64,000 nucleotides of DNA, taken from positions 2,310,001 to 2,374,000 of the forward strand of contig NZ_AOGZ02000014.1 in the NCBI RefSeq assembly GCF_000332515.2, read 5' to 3'. Both the position numbers and the translations under genes were made by a program. Below, one piece after another: positions 44,100 to 53,261 of this stretch. The stretch is from Leptospira wolbachii serovar Codice str. CDC. Lineage in GTDB: Bacteria > Spirochaetota > Leptospiria > Leptospirales > Leptospiraceae. The notes under the pieces are model-generated. The model was not told where the DNA came from and did no database searches. It saw only the letters and a program-made list of their open reading frames with translations. The first letter of the stretch is position 1. Each line of letters begins with the position of its first letter.

Positions 44100-47000
44100 T
44101 TAACGTATAAAAAATGTTGCTTTATTATTCTGTTTTCCTAGAATCACAAATTTTCCGATTTTTGAATCAAAAATTACTTTCGATCTCCTCTCACTACCTG
44201 CTGAACCGTTGGTAAGCGAGATTGTGTTGCAACTTAAATTGTTGCCATTGCATTCAGTAAACTGAAGAGACATAGTAGAGACAACGATTCTTAAAACGGA
44301 GGAAATAAACACCTTTTCGTTTAGTTGGTCATAAGCAATACTTGGATACCAATCGAAATTGTTGGTAGAAACCGAGCAGAATGAACCACTAAAATTGCAA
44401 ATTCTAAGTACAGAAGGTTCTTCTCCTGCAGTGATAAATATTTTTTGATTTTTGAAATCAATTGTTGCATCAGGTGCTGAAACATATGGGGAACCAAATT
44501 TAATGTCTGAATGAGTGCATTCAATTCCTTCCATATTGCATTGATACATGCCTAATGAATTAACGTTTTGTGCGATAATAAAAAGCTTGTTATTCTGAAT
44601 ATTCAATAATGCCTTTGGATAGTAACCTGAATTAGTCCCTTGCCCAGCAGAAATATCTGAATGAGAGCAATTTCTACCATCTAGATTGCATTTAAATAAA
44701 CTTAATTTGTTGTTATTGTTTCCGTTTGTTGTTACGGTAAGTATCTTGGAGTTGATCGGGTCTAGAATAGTGCTCGGATATGTGCCAGAGTTGGAACCTT
44801 GTCCAGCAGAAATATCAGAATGGGAACAATTTGTACCATCAAGATTGCATCTATACAAACTGAGTTTATTATTATTTGCAAAGTTTTGAGCTGTTACTAA
44901 TAATTTATGATTAAGAGTGTCAATAACAGTCGAAGGCTTACTTGCTGAGGAATCTGGTTGATTTGCACTAATATCATGTTGACTGCATTGAAAATCATTC
45001 TTATTGCAACGATATAAAGTTAATTTGGAACTTATGACGCTTATAATCAAATATTTGTCGTTTATCGTATCATTTAATAAATTGAATTGATCCGATGCTA
45101 CTACGACACCTGTCAATTCAACCATATTGGTTGCACTTGTTCCGGGCTGTGTAGTCGTTGTGAAAGCCATCGATTCAAACACCGATACTTCACTCACTCC
45201 AACCGCATTACTCGCAATCACTCTAAAGTAATACAATGTCCCACTGGCAAGTCCAGTAATTGTCGCATAAGGATCTGTCACTGGACCAAAACTTGTCGCT
45301 GAAGTAGTCACCCCTGGACTTGTGCTATAGTACACTGTGTACGATGTAGCTCCTGAGACTGGCCACCACTGCACAAAAGCACTTGTTCCTCCCGCTTGGG
45401 CTTCCACAAAAGCAGGAGCATTCGGTGGACCCAGATGAAAACTTTGGTTTCCAGCAGTGCTTAAATTCCCTGCCAAATCACGTGCCAAATATTTCACTTG
45501 ATTGCTTCCGTTTGAAAGTGCAACGGGTGAGGAATATAAAGTTCCATTAGTAACCGCTCCACTTCCGTCAAGCGCAGGTTCTGTGCCATTCAAAGTATAG
45601 ATGACTTTATCGCATCCAGATCCACCTGTGTCGGAGCAAGAGAGTTGGAGTTGGGTTCCAGAAGCAAACGGGCCCGATCCAGAAGGAGAAGCCATCGTCA
45701 CAACAGGAGCCGTAGTGTCTTTATTAGTTATGCGAGTGGTGGATCCAAAACTACCGATAAGGTTTGCTACGCAAATACGAATGGTGTTGTCCCCTTCTGC
45801 AAAGTGGGAAACTCCAATAGAAGAGATTACGGTAGTGTTGGCTGGCATGTTCACTCCAGCGACACTGGTGTTAAAACCAGTATTGGTAAGAGCTGTTCCC
45901 GTTGAGCAATTAGATCCACCCAAACGGATTTGGTAGGATCCAGCTTTGGAAGTTTGCCAACTGATGGAAGCATTAGAAATACTGATCGCAGCTGAATGCG
46001 AGTTGACCGTGATCGTTGCCACTTCTGTATCCACCGTATAATTTTGAGAGGTCACACTGGAAACATTCCCTGCTTTGTCACGAGCCACAAACTTTGTATA
46101 GGTGATTGTTCCATCAGTCATAGCTATGGCTGCCGTGTACAAGGTTCCGCTGGAAACAGTTCCCGTTGTCCCTTGAATGGCTGGATCTGTGGGACTGGAT
46201 CCCGTCTGTACTGCATAAGCAATCTGTTCACAACCTGATCCACCAGTATCAGAACAGGAGAAAGAAACTGAGGTTGCCGTTCCATAACTTCCAGCACCAG
46301 GGTCTGCTGTAACAACGGGTACAGTATCATCTCTTTGTAAGGTGATCGATACAAATCCTGTTAAACCATTTGATGCAGTTACACAGATGCGGTAGGTCTT
46401 TGTGCCTTCGCCAGTAAAGTGGGTATGAGAACGAACAAAGGTCTGGTCTACGTTTGCAGTAGCTGTTCCAGTCGTGGCAATGGTTCCCGTTTCACAAGAG
46501 CTTCCTTCACGCACAGTAAAAGATCCAGAACGATCAGATCGCCAAGTGGCAGTCGAACTTGCGATGGCATTAGCACGCGAACTGATGGCAAGGGAAGATT
46601 GGCTGACAATAGTAAGCGCCGGGATTTTAGTATCAATCGTATAAACAATGCTAATCGGTGTAGATACATTCCCAGCTAAGTCCCGACAAATTGCACTAAG
46701 AGTATGTGATCCTTCTGAGGATAAAGAAACGGCCCTAGAAGAAGATGCGATCACGGTTCCATTTTTTGGTGAAAATGCTGGCGCTGACGTATCCAAAGTA
46801 TATACGATAGAACCAGGTGCTTTATTATCAGAACAAGTCAGAGTTGTCGTTTGCGTAGTTGAGAAAGTTCCTGCTAACAAAGAACTGGTGATTGTTGGTG
46901 GGGTTGTATCACTTAAGATTGTGACAATGGCAGTGTCATTTGGGGTTCCGTCTCCATCGGTATCGAATCCAATTGGATTTCCGCTGCCATCTACGATGAT

Positions 47001-47420
47001 GACCACAGGATTTCCTGTTCCGCCAGGCCCAGTGGTAAGAAACCCAGGAGGGTTGGGACTAATGTAATAATCTGGCAACCCGTCCCCATTGGAATCAACA
47101 GCATCAGGAATTCCATCTCCATTGGTATCAAGTAAAAGAAGGTTCGGCGTAGTGCCACCCGTGAGATTGATTCCATCGGAGACACCATCGCCATCAGAAT
47201 CGACCAAAGTTCCATCCGGCTTTCCATCACCTGACAGATCCACGGCGGACCCGGGAGTGAGGTTTTGAGCAGAGGAGGGAGATCCACCGACAAGGCCTAA
47301 CAAAAATAGAAAGGGACTAAAGCCTGTTTGGGGATTCCCATTCGGTAAGAAAAATACACAATTATGAGCGAATAGGATCAGAAAAGAAAGGAGGAGGAGA
47401 ATTTTTTTTCGGTTACGCAT
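44100..47420 (-). CDS. Large multidomain surface lipoprotein with Cys-paired propeller
   Basis: A 1106-residue lipoprotein (signal ending ILFAHNC). In order: calcium-binding thrombospondin-3-like DxDxDG repeats (about 55-165: DSDGDGVSDG, DTNGDGIPDA); several chitobiase-C-terminal or Ig-like domains with SCSDTGGSGC units; a fibronectin type III domain (about 665-760: APAFVEAQAGGTSAFVQWWP); and a C-terminal set of six repeats of about 48 residues, each with LxxYxCN and a second Cys six or seven residues on (for example LYRCNLDGTNCSHSDISAGQ). The last part looks like a six-bladed propeller with a disulfide per blade. The part encoded by about 44100-45100 is visibly more AT-rich than the rest, so the gene seems mosaic. 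Confidence 0.85.
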   Translation of the reverse strand: MRNRKKILLLLSFLILFAHNCVFFLPNGNPQTGFSPFLFLLGLVGGSPSSAQNLTPGSAVDLSGDGKPDGTLVDSDGDGVSDGINLTGGTTPNLLLLDTNGDGIPDAVDSNGDGLPDYYISPNPPGFLTTGPGGTGNPVVIIVDGSGNPIGFDTDGDGTPNDTAIVTILSDTTPPTITSSLLAGTFSTTQTTTLTCSDNKAPGSIVYTLDTSAPAFSPKNGTVIASSSRAVSLSSEGSHTLSAICRDLAGNVSTPISIVYTIDTKIPALTIVSQSSLAISSRANAIASSTATWRSDRSGSFTVREGSSCETGTIATTGTATANVDQTFVRSHTHFTGEGTKTYRICVTASNGLTGFVSITLQRDDTVPVVTADPGAGSYGTATSVSFSCSDTGGSGCEQIAYAVQTGSSPTDPAIQGTTGTVSSGTLYTAAIAMTDGTITYTKFVARDKAGNVSSVTSQNYTVDTEVATITVNSHSAAISISNASISWQTSKAGSYQIRLGGSNCSTGTALTNTGFNTSVAGVNMPANTTVISSIGVSHFAEGDNTIRICVANLIGSFGSTTRITNKDTTAPVVTMASPSGSGPFASGTQLQLSCSDTGGSGCDKVIYTLNGTEPALDGSGAVTNGTLYSSPVALSNGSNQVKYLARDLAGNLSTAGNQSFHLGPPNAPAFVEAQAGGTSAFVQWWPVSGATSYTVYYSTSPGVTTSATSFGPVTDPYATITGLASGTLYYFRVIASNAVGVSEVSVFESMAFTTTTQPGTSATNMVELTGVVVASDQFNLLNDTINDKYLIISVISSKLTLYRCNKNDFQCSQHDISANQPDSSASKPSTVIDTLNHKLLVTAQNFANNNKLSLYRCNLDGTNCSHSDISAGQGSNSGTYPSTILDPINSKILTVTTNGNNNNKLSLFKCNLDGRNCSHSDISAGQGTNSGYYPKALLNIQNNKLFIIAQNVNSLGMYQCNMEGIECTHSDIKFGSPYVSAPDATIDFKNQKIFITAGEEPSVLRICNFSGSFCSVSTNNFDWYPSIAYDQLNEKVFISSVLRIVVSTMSLQFTECNGNNLSCNTISLTNGSAGSERRSKVIFDSKIGKFVILGKQNNKATFFIR

Positions 47421-47443
47421 ATAATTTTTAGCCTAAAATTTCG

Positions 47444-47467
47444 CATTAATATTCAAGAATATTAATG
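47444..47467. promoter_or_regulatory. Perfect 24-base palindrome upstream of large lipoprotein
   Basis: CATTAATATTC (47444-47454), AA, GAATATTAATG (47457-47467): two perfect 11-base arms with a two-base centre, 24-47 bases before the start of the 1106-residue lipoprotein gene. A second smaller one, TTTTAG-C-CTAAAA, lies nearer the start (about 47427-47439). The arms are AT-only apart from C and G at the ends. It is a good candidate operator for a dimeric regulator. Confidence 0.5.
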
Positions 47468-47651
47468 TAGATGATTTTATCTAACACAAACAACTAATTT
47501 TCATTAGTTTGTGTAAAAAGAAACTCTAAACCGCTAAAAATGTTTTAAAACCTAGTTTCCACCGTTTTTAACGGTTCAGAAAAGATAACAGTTGTGATGG
47601 GAAGAGAAAGTTTGGGGAAATCCTGGGAAAAAATTCCAAGTTCATTCACAA

Positions 47652-47674
47652 GGGCCCTCTGTGCGAGAGGGCTC
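47652..47674. repeat. Hairpin after DUF1993 gene
   Basis: The stem GCCCTCT-GTGCG-AGAGGGC (47654-47672), extended by a wobble and a G-C pair, lies about 45 bases after the DUF1993 stop on the minus strand. No T-run follows on either strand. It may mark the transcript end. The 296-base gap 47421-47716 holds this and the 24-base palindrome; nothing else was seen. Confidence 0.4.
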
Positions 47675-47716
47675 CTAGGAAATCCAAAAAATATGGTTCG
47701 GTCTTTTTCAAAATCT

Positions 47717-48235
47717 CTATTTCTTAAAAGGCATCTCCCCTAAATAATCTTTTTTCCCAATCTCAACTCCATTGTGCCGGAGGATCGCATAGGCAGTGGT
47801 TATGTGAAAATAAAAATTGGGAATCGCATGATTGGTGAGATATTCGAATCCAGTTAGATATTTCCCTTCCCACCTAGGTTGCGATACCTTGATTTCAGAA
47901 ACTTGTTTAAAATCGTCTGCTTTATAAGTGTCTAAGTATTGGATTACGGAACCAATTCTAAGTTTTAGTTCCTCTAAGTTAGTTTCGGAATCTTCGTGAG
48001 TGGGAGCCTCTTTACCTGAAATACGAGATACACAAAGTTTTGCAGTATCACATGCAATTTGAATTTGTTTTGTTAGGTGGAATTGGTCTGGAAAAAGTCG
48101 TGCATTCAGTAAATTCTCAAAGGCAAATTTTTTGGTAACAGAATAGGTTTCTGCTTTTTCCAAAATTTTGATTAAATTCCCAAGTCCTCTTTTGAAAGAT
48201 TGAATAGAGATTTCATATACAATAGATTCATTCAT
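47717..48235 (-). CDS. DUF1993-family protein
   Basis: A protein of about 172 residues that matches the DUF1993 pattern from memory: YEISIQSFKRGLGNLIKILE at the start, ARLFPDQFHLTKQIQIACDT, a paired-helix core, and the closing NFYFHITTAYAILRHNGVEI then GKKDYLG. It is a cytosolic all-helical protein distantly like DinB proteins; the reaction is unknown. The ATG at 48235 is preferred over the GTG at 48262 because the family begins here. Confidence 0.85.
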   Translation of the reverse strand: MNESIVYEISIQSFKRGLGNLIKILEKAETYSVTKKFAFENLLNARLFPDQFHLTKQIQIACDTAKLCVSRISGKEAPTHEDSETNLEELKLRIGSVIQYLDTYKADDFKQVSEIKVSQPRWEGKYLTGFEYLTNHAIPNFYFHITTAYAILRHNGVEIGKKDYLGEMPFKK

Positions 48236-48384
48236 TGTTCTACTCAAATGAAAAGTGACCACTTACGCAATCCATTAAATCGGGAAAAGTGACAGAATGT
48301 TGTCTTGAGAAATTTTTAATGTTTTTGTAGAGAAGGTTTGAGAGAGGCTTCGGTTTTGGGACCAAAGCCTTCTTTATGAAAATC

Positions 48385-49323
48385 CTAGATGGAAATTCCT
48401 CCTGATAAAACCAGTTCCAAAAATCCAAAATTTTGAGAAGCGCGGTTGGAACCTCCACTGGTTAATACATCTGTAAGATCGATATATCCACCTTTGCCAC
48501 CTAATTCTAAAAAGTAAGTTCTTGAGAACTCGTAACGAGTTGCAACATAACCAGACACACCATAACCAGAAAGATGGAAATTATTGTTTTGACCCTTACC
48601 TAACACGCGTACATCGCTTCGGCATACGACAGGTCCTCCTCCGATAGTAGACACCAAACTAACACCACTGAGTCCATCAGAAGAAGTATAAAGCGGAGTG
48701 ATCCATCCAAAATCTAAAAAAAGATAATTCAATCCATCGGTATGTTCATACTTTAAAATATCGGGAGTTAAAGAAATGGTTTGGTCTCCGCCGTGGTAAC
48801 CTGCCATTTCCTGAACATGTTCTGGGAAGAGAAGGGTGAAGAGCGCAGCCTCGGTGGACATTGCCATTTGATTTTTTGCAATCACTCCCGGGTCTATGTA
48901 ACCGGAATACTTTACTGGTTGGCCCTGTGTCACGACATACTTCATGTGGTCTTGTCCAAAAGCCAAAAAGAATCGATCTGTAAAAAAATAACTAAACTTT
49001 AGATTGTATTGCGGGATTTCAAATTTGGAGGGGTTTAGGTATACGTCTGCCTTAAAGGATTCAGGTTTGTCTTTTGCATCAACTCCTTTGAGTGTATACT
49101 CATATCCGGGGCCACGAAAATTAATATCACTTTGTGTGTAGTAACTTCTATTGTAACCCCACTGGATATTCCAATTCCCCTTTTTATCGTTAATAGTGAG
49201 GGGAGTGCTGTTTTCATTGGACCAAAGTGAAGGACTCAAAAAGAGACAAACGAAAAGAACGTAAAATTTATATTTTAGGGAAACAAACGGTTGTTTGTTT
49301 CTAAGATAAGACAAATTAAACAT
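48385..49323 (-). CDS. Outer-membrane beta-barrel protein
   Basis: A protein of about 312 residues with a signal peptide (FYVLFVCLFLSPSLWS) and many amphipathic strands typical of a small porin or barrel (GNWNIQWGYNRSYYTQSDIN, YNLKFSYFFTDRFFLAFGQD, YVATRYEFSRTYFLELGGKG) ending FLELVLSGGISI. In Leptospira such proteins are often abundant outer-membrane components; the exact family was not recognised. The frame extends to 49350, with ATG at 49323 preferred. Confidence 0.7.
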   Translation of the reverse strand: MFNLSYLRNKQPFVSLKYKFYVLFVCLFLSPSLWSNENSTPLTINDKKGNWNIQWGYNRSYYTQSDINFRGPGYEYTLKGVDAKDKPESFKADVYLNPSKFEIPQYNLKFSYFFTDRFFLAFGQDHMKYVVTQGQPVKYSGYIDPGVIAKNQMAMSTEAALFTLLFPEHVQEMAGYHGGDQTISLTPDILKYEHTDGLNYLFLDFGWITPLYTSSDGLSGVSLVSTIGGGPVVCRSDVRVLGKGQNNNFHLSGYGVSGYVATRYEFSRTYFLELGGKGGYIDLTDVLTSGGSNRASQNFGFLELVLSGGISI

Positions 49324-49468
49324 AAAGCCATATTCTAAATTGGTGGGCAAATCGAATAGGCGAATGTATGTTTGGTTCCGGAAAAGAAGAAATTTTTAAG
49401 TAGGGATAAATACTATATTTTTTTCTTCAGGTCCGGTGTATAAAAAGACTTTTTTGCTTAGATTTCCA

Positions 49469-51079
49469 TTAGTAACTTCCGCCACTTCCACCGCCTCCAG
49501 AGGAGCCACCGCCAAAACTTCCACCACCACCGCCTCCGCCAGAAGAACCACCGGAACTACTCTTTTGTTTTTTGGGAATGGTTTCATACTCGATGGCACT
49601 GTGTTTACAGTGAGCACAAGTCCTTTTGACTTCCACTTTACCCGAACTGCTGTAAGTCGCTTCTGAAATGATGCTGCTTGATTTACAGACAAAGGTTTCA
49701 AAATTACATTCGGGACAGGCTTTGATCTTTCGAAAGGATGTTCCTTTGTAAATATATTCAGGGTTGATGCTTGGAAATTTGAGGATGGCATTGGCATCAC
49801 AACCTGGGCAAACCCATACATCGTAATCGATGGAATTAACAAGTTCCTCGGAAATTTGACCTTTCGACAAATGGATGTTATCTTCATCTTCCGAAAGTTT
49901 AGTCATTGTAGTTCCACATTTTTTACATTTTCTGGGAATGTTTCTAATTTTTAAGAGTCTTTCACTTAACTTACGTAGACGTAAATCACCCCAAAAAATT
50001 GCATAAACAACGATAAAGGCAATGATTAAGAATATTGAAATTGGGAAAATGGTATCATCTAAATATTCACTTAGGAGGGTGATGGTGAACACAACGGGGG
50101 AGATAATGACTCCATAGAATAAAGGAAAATCTGTTTTGTGAACGATATGATATTTCGTGGTTGGAGATGGAATGATCCAAACAAATATTCTCTGTAAAAG
50201 ATGTAAAAATATAAAAACTATAATATAACCAAAGATAAAATATTGTTTGTATTGGGTGGTTTCTTCTTTTTCGATTCTTTCTACTTCTGTTGTTTTTTCT
50301 GCCCACAACCTGGATTCTTCATCATTTAGAAAATAATTGGATGTTGTATTATAAGTATCAATGGTTCTATCTAAGGTTTGTTTTTCTTCTTCAGTTAGTT
50401 GGGTGTATGCTTTACCTTGATAATCATAGTAGTCGGTCCTTTCGTTTGCGGTTTGTTCCCTTGTATCTTCTTGCACAACATCTGCAACGACAACATTGTT
50501 TGTATCTGAAAGTAATTGTTCCACTTCCAGTTCTGGATGATTTAGTTTTTTGATCAGTGCTGCTACTGTATCCGCATGTCCTTTCTGAAAATTATCTGCT
50601 TTGAATGAGGGGATTGTATAAGTATCAATGATTCGTTTGACAACTACATCGGGAAGGTCTCCTTCTAGTCCGTATCCAATTTCTATCTCCACTCTTCTTT
50701 GGTCGATGACGTGTAAAATGAGAATCCCATTGTCTTTGTCTTTTTTTCCAATTTTCCAATGGTTAAATAAGGCAACTGCAAAGTCTTTTGGCACATAACT
50801 TTCGATTGTTGGTAATGTGACCACTGCAATTTCGACCCCAGAAGAGGCCTCTTCTGTATTTATCATTTGGTCAATGGATGCCGTGTCTGTCAAAACTCCG
50901 GCACTGTCTTCGACCCAACTGTTTCTGAGTTCTTTAGGGTTTGGGACTTGGGTAACTCGTAAGTCGATTCCTTCCTGAGAGGGGGAACAGAAAGAAGTAA
51001 TGAGTAAGGAGGTCGATACTGCGAGAGTCAGTAGAATTTTATGGAAGTAGATTTGTCTTTGGTTTAAATGTGCGTTCAC
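49469..51079 (-). CDS. TPM-domain membrane protein with Cys-pair ribbons
   Basis: A 536-residue lipoprotein-like protein (TSLLITSFC). The TPM domain (about 50-180: NSWVEDSAGVLTD, GVEIAVVTLP, GILILHVIDQRRVEIEIGYG) is a periplasmic domain of the YgcG/Psb32 type. A Glu-rich linker and two or more membrane helices (about 275-360) follow, then a cytoplasmic tail with four CxxC-type pairs (CKKCGTTM, CPGCDANA, CPECNFET, CAHCKHSA) and a Gly/Ser-rich end (SSGGSSGGGGGGGSFGGGSS). The Cys pairs may bind zinc. Members of this family act in envelope or photosystem quality control; the job here is unknown. Confidence 0.8.
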   Translation of the reverse strand: MNAHLNQRQIYFHKILLTLAVSTSLLITSFCSPSQEGIDLRVTQVPNPKELRNSWVEDSAGVLTDTASIDQMINTEEASSGVEIAVVTLPTIESYVPKDFAVALFNHWKIGKKDKDNGILILHVIDQRRVEIEIGYGLEGDLPDVVVKRIIDTYTIPSFKADNFQKGHADTVAALIKKLNHPELEVEQLLSDTNNVVVADVVQEDTREQTANERTDYYDYQGKAYTQLTEEEKQTLDRTIDTYNTTSNYFLNDEESRLWAEKTTEVERIEKEETTQYKQYFIFGYIIVFIFLHLLQRIFVWIIPSPTTKYHIVHKTDFPLFYGVIISPVVFTITLLSEYLDDTIFPISIFLIIAFIVVYAIFWGDLRLRKLSERLLKIRNIPRKCKKCGTTMTKLSEDEDNIHLSKGQISEELVNSIDYDVWVCPGCDANAILKFPSINPEYIYKGTSFRKIKACPECNFETFVCKSSSIISEATYSSSGKVEVKRTCAHCKHSAIEYETIPKKQKSSSGGSSGGGGGGGSFGGGSSGGGGSGGSY

Positions 51080-51428
51080 GACCGCTAAACCGTATGAGGC
51101 CTAATTGGTTTGTCAAGTCGGAGTTAAGGAGGTCAAGGGGATTGGCCTGTAAAGGAAATGGTTGTCAGTGGTGGAAATTATTAACAATTCTGAAGGGGAC
51201 ACCAGTCACAGATTCATTAAAACGCCTTGAACTTTGTGCTTTCTGATTGAATCAACACATAGAACCGAAAGCATTTAATTCTTCATTCTTGTATTTTGTG
51301 TTATTATACTATAAAACGTTGCGGTAAATATCCTGAATTAATACGTTCACTTTTTGGCAAAAGATCTTTGAAGAAAAATAGTAATCTTTAAATCTCAGTT
51401 AAGATCCATTACATGTTGGTTGGTAATT
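51080..51428. other. Intergenic region without recognised gene
   Basis: This 349-base stretch separates the TPM gene from the small lipoprotein gene, both on minus, and so holds the promoter region of the TPM gene and the tail of the lipoprotein transcript. It is AT-rich with short T and A runs. I see no coding frame, hairpin pair or repeat that stands out. Confidence 0.5.
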
Positions 51429-52259
51429 CTAAACTGGTGGATTAAAAAAGAATCGTATAATCCTTTGAGTCAATGGCTTTCCTGAGGCTGAAAGAATGCC
51501 TGATTTGAAAGTACACTCATAATTGACAGTATTGGATGAAGGGGTAGCTTGAATAGTTATTGTATTCCCTGTGACTGTCATTGTTGAACCGAATATGACG
51601 GTAGGAAAACACGAAATATTTTGCGATGCCCAGCTTGTAACCAAGGGGCCGGGTGTCAATGCCGGAATCGGAGCTTCTGAAAATGTGAAAACAAATGAAT
51701 CTATGAAACTATTCACTTCTGCATTGTGAAGAGTCAATTCATTCATTGTGAAATCTAACCCTGATACTTTTACCAAATCAAAAAAGTTAGGTGGATTTGT
51801 CGGGTCTAACGTTCCTAAATTAGATATCTCAAGCCCTGCTGGTGCACCCGAAGTTTCAGCAGTGATGGCACTCGGGCCCGATACATTTAAGGCCAGTGTA
51901 AAAAAGGGTAGACCATCCTTAAAAACATCAAAGTTAAGTTTCCCTGATTGGTAAGGAATATAAAACCTTCCTCCCGCATCAGTCGTGTAAGGTGGTAGTG
52001 TAGACTTAGATTGAATGGATACTGAGGATGGAACCAAGGCAAGACCCACCATGGCTACTCCATTGGCATCACGAATTTGACCTGTGATTACTAAATTGGA
52101 AGTTCCCCCTAATCCTAACAGTCCTAGAAACGGATTTGTTTTTTCTTTCACTTCTGGATTGACTATGGGTTGAACAAAGGGATTGAAATAGCAATTCCCC
52201 AATAAAAACCATAAACATACTAAAACAATTGAAGTTGGTAATTTAGGATGTCGGTTCAT
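51429..52259 (-). CDS. CarboxypepD_reg/Ig-like lipoprotein, paralogue A
   Basis: A lipoprotein of about 276 residues (WFLLGNC, mature start CYFNPFVQPIVNPE). A carboxypeptidase-regulatory-like domain (about 55-145: VITGQIRDANGVAMVGL, TDAGGRFYIPY) is followed by an Ig-like domain (about 170-276) of the SbsA/Big_5 kind (FVFTFSEAPIPALTPGPLVT, FKSGILSASGKPLT). The start CYFNPFV and the domain order match the upstream neighbour, so they are paralogues. The ATG at 52259 is preferred (GGAGC upstream); the frame extends to 52274. Function unknown. Confidence 0.75.
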   Translation of the reverse strand: MNRHPKLPTSIVLVCLWFLLGNCYFNPFVQPIVNPEVKEKTNPFLGLLGLGGTSNLVITGQIRDANGVAMVGLALVPSSVSIQSKSTLPPYTTDAGGRFYIPYQSGKLNFDVFKDGLPFFTLALNVSGPSAITAETSGAPAGLEISNLGTLDPTNPPNFFDLVKVSGLDFTMNELTLHNAEVNSFIDSFVFTFSEAPIPALTPGPLVTSWASQNISCFPTVIFGSTMTVTGNTITIQATPSSNTVNYECTFKSGILSASGKPLTQRIIRFFFNPPV

Positions 52260-52436
52260 AGGAATTGGCTCCACAAGTCAGGCTGATGCTTTTAGAAAAA
52301 AGAAACTTTGTCTTGGAAAAAGAACCCAAGACATTTATACTACAGAATACTGGTTCGGTTGGCAAGAAATTTCTTTACTAAAACTAGGGGTAAGGGAGTG
52401 GAAATCATCACTAGTTCGAGTGATAGTCCTTCGACT

Positions 52437-53249
52437 TTACTTTAATAAACCAACGTCAAACGTGAATGTCGTTGGTTTGAGCATTTTCCCTGTTTCCGAT
52501 CTGATTCCAGAATTTAAAGTAACCGTATATGTTATCGATGGTTGGATTGACGCATTATCCAATGTCAATGTAACGATGTTATTGGTTACATCAATATTAA
52601 GTAAATAAACAGAAGGAAAAACGACGAAATTTTCCATTGCCCAGGAAAATTTTACTCCTTCCGCTGGAGCTTCTAGTGTTTCAGAAAAAACAAACTGAGG
52701 TCCCAAAGCGATCGTATTGTTAAAGTTAGTTTCGTCGATGAATAACCCATCATACGGCATAGAATAAATTAGTTCCAAGGATTCGGGAGGTTCTACTCCC
52801 ATTTCATAAACTTCAAAACTCTGGATTTGGTAATTTGTTTTGTCAATAGAGACAAGAGTAGCCGAAGTTTTCGAAACATTCAATTGGAAATTTACAATGG
52901 TTCCATTATCAGTAAATTGTAATGAGACAATCCCCGTAGGTGAATCAAAATAGAATCTTCCATAAACATTTGTGGTTGTGGATTTGGTTTGGCTTTTTAC
53001 AGAAAGGGATGTATTTTGTAATGAGATTGGTACACCTGCAAGAGCACTACCAGCTTTTTTCAATTGCCCAGAGATCCGAACATTTCCTGCCTGGTTTGTA
53101 AGACCAGCAATCATTCCGAGTACAGAAGAATTGTCTTTTGTTTCTTCTGGATTGAGTAAATCAAACACAAAAGGATTGAAGTAACAGTTCGTCATAGAGA
53201 TAAAAAAGACGAAGCATATTAAGATAGGTTTTAAATGGATATGTTTCAT
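52437..53249 (-). CDS. CarboxypepD_reg/Ig-like lipoprotein, paralogue B
   Basis: A 270-residue lipoprotein (FFISMTNC; mature start CYFNPFVFDLLNPEETKD). The domain order is that of its neighbour: a carboxypeptidase-regulatory-like domain (about 55-130: VRISGQLKKAGSALAGVPIS, NVYGRFYFDSP) and a C-terminal Ig-like domain with TYTVTLNSGIRSETGKMLKP. It begins 12 bases after the upstream gene and is in the same operon. Surface location is likely; the role is unknown. Confidence 0.75.
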   Translation of the reverse strand: MKHIHLKPILICFVFFISMTNCYFNPFVFDLLNPEETKDNSSVLGMIAGLTNQAGNVRISGQLKKAGSALAGVPISLQNTSLSVKSQTKSTTTNVYGRFYFDSPTGIVSLQFTDNGTIVNFQLNVSKTSATLVSIDKTNYQIQSFEVYEMGVEPPESLELIYSMPYDGLFIDETNFNNTIALGPQFVFSETLEAPAEGVKFSWAMENFVVFPSVYLLNIDVTNNIVTLTLDNASIQPSITYTVTLNSGIRSETGKMLKPTTFTFDVGLLK

Positions 53250-53261
53250 CTTTTGATTCCC

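Noticed and set aside
45601..46067. Plus-strand frames inside the 1106-residue lipoprotein gene
   Set aside because: Shadows created by its repeated Ser/Thr/Gly-rich codons.
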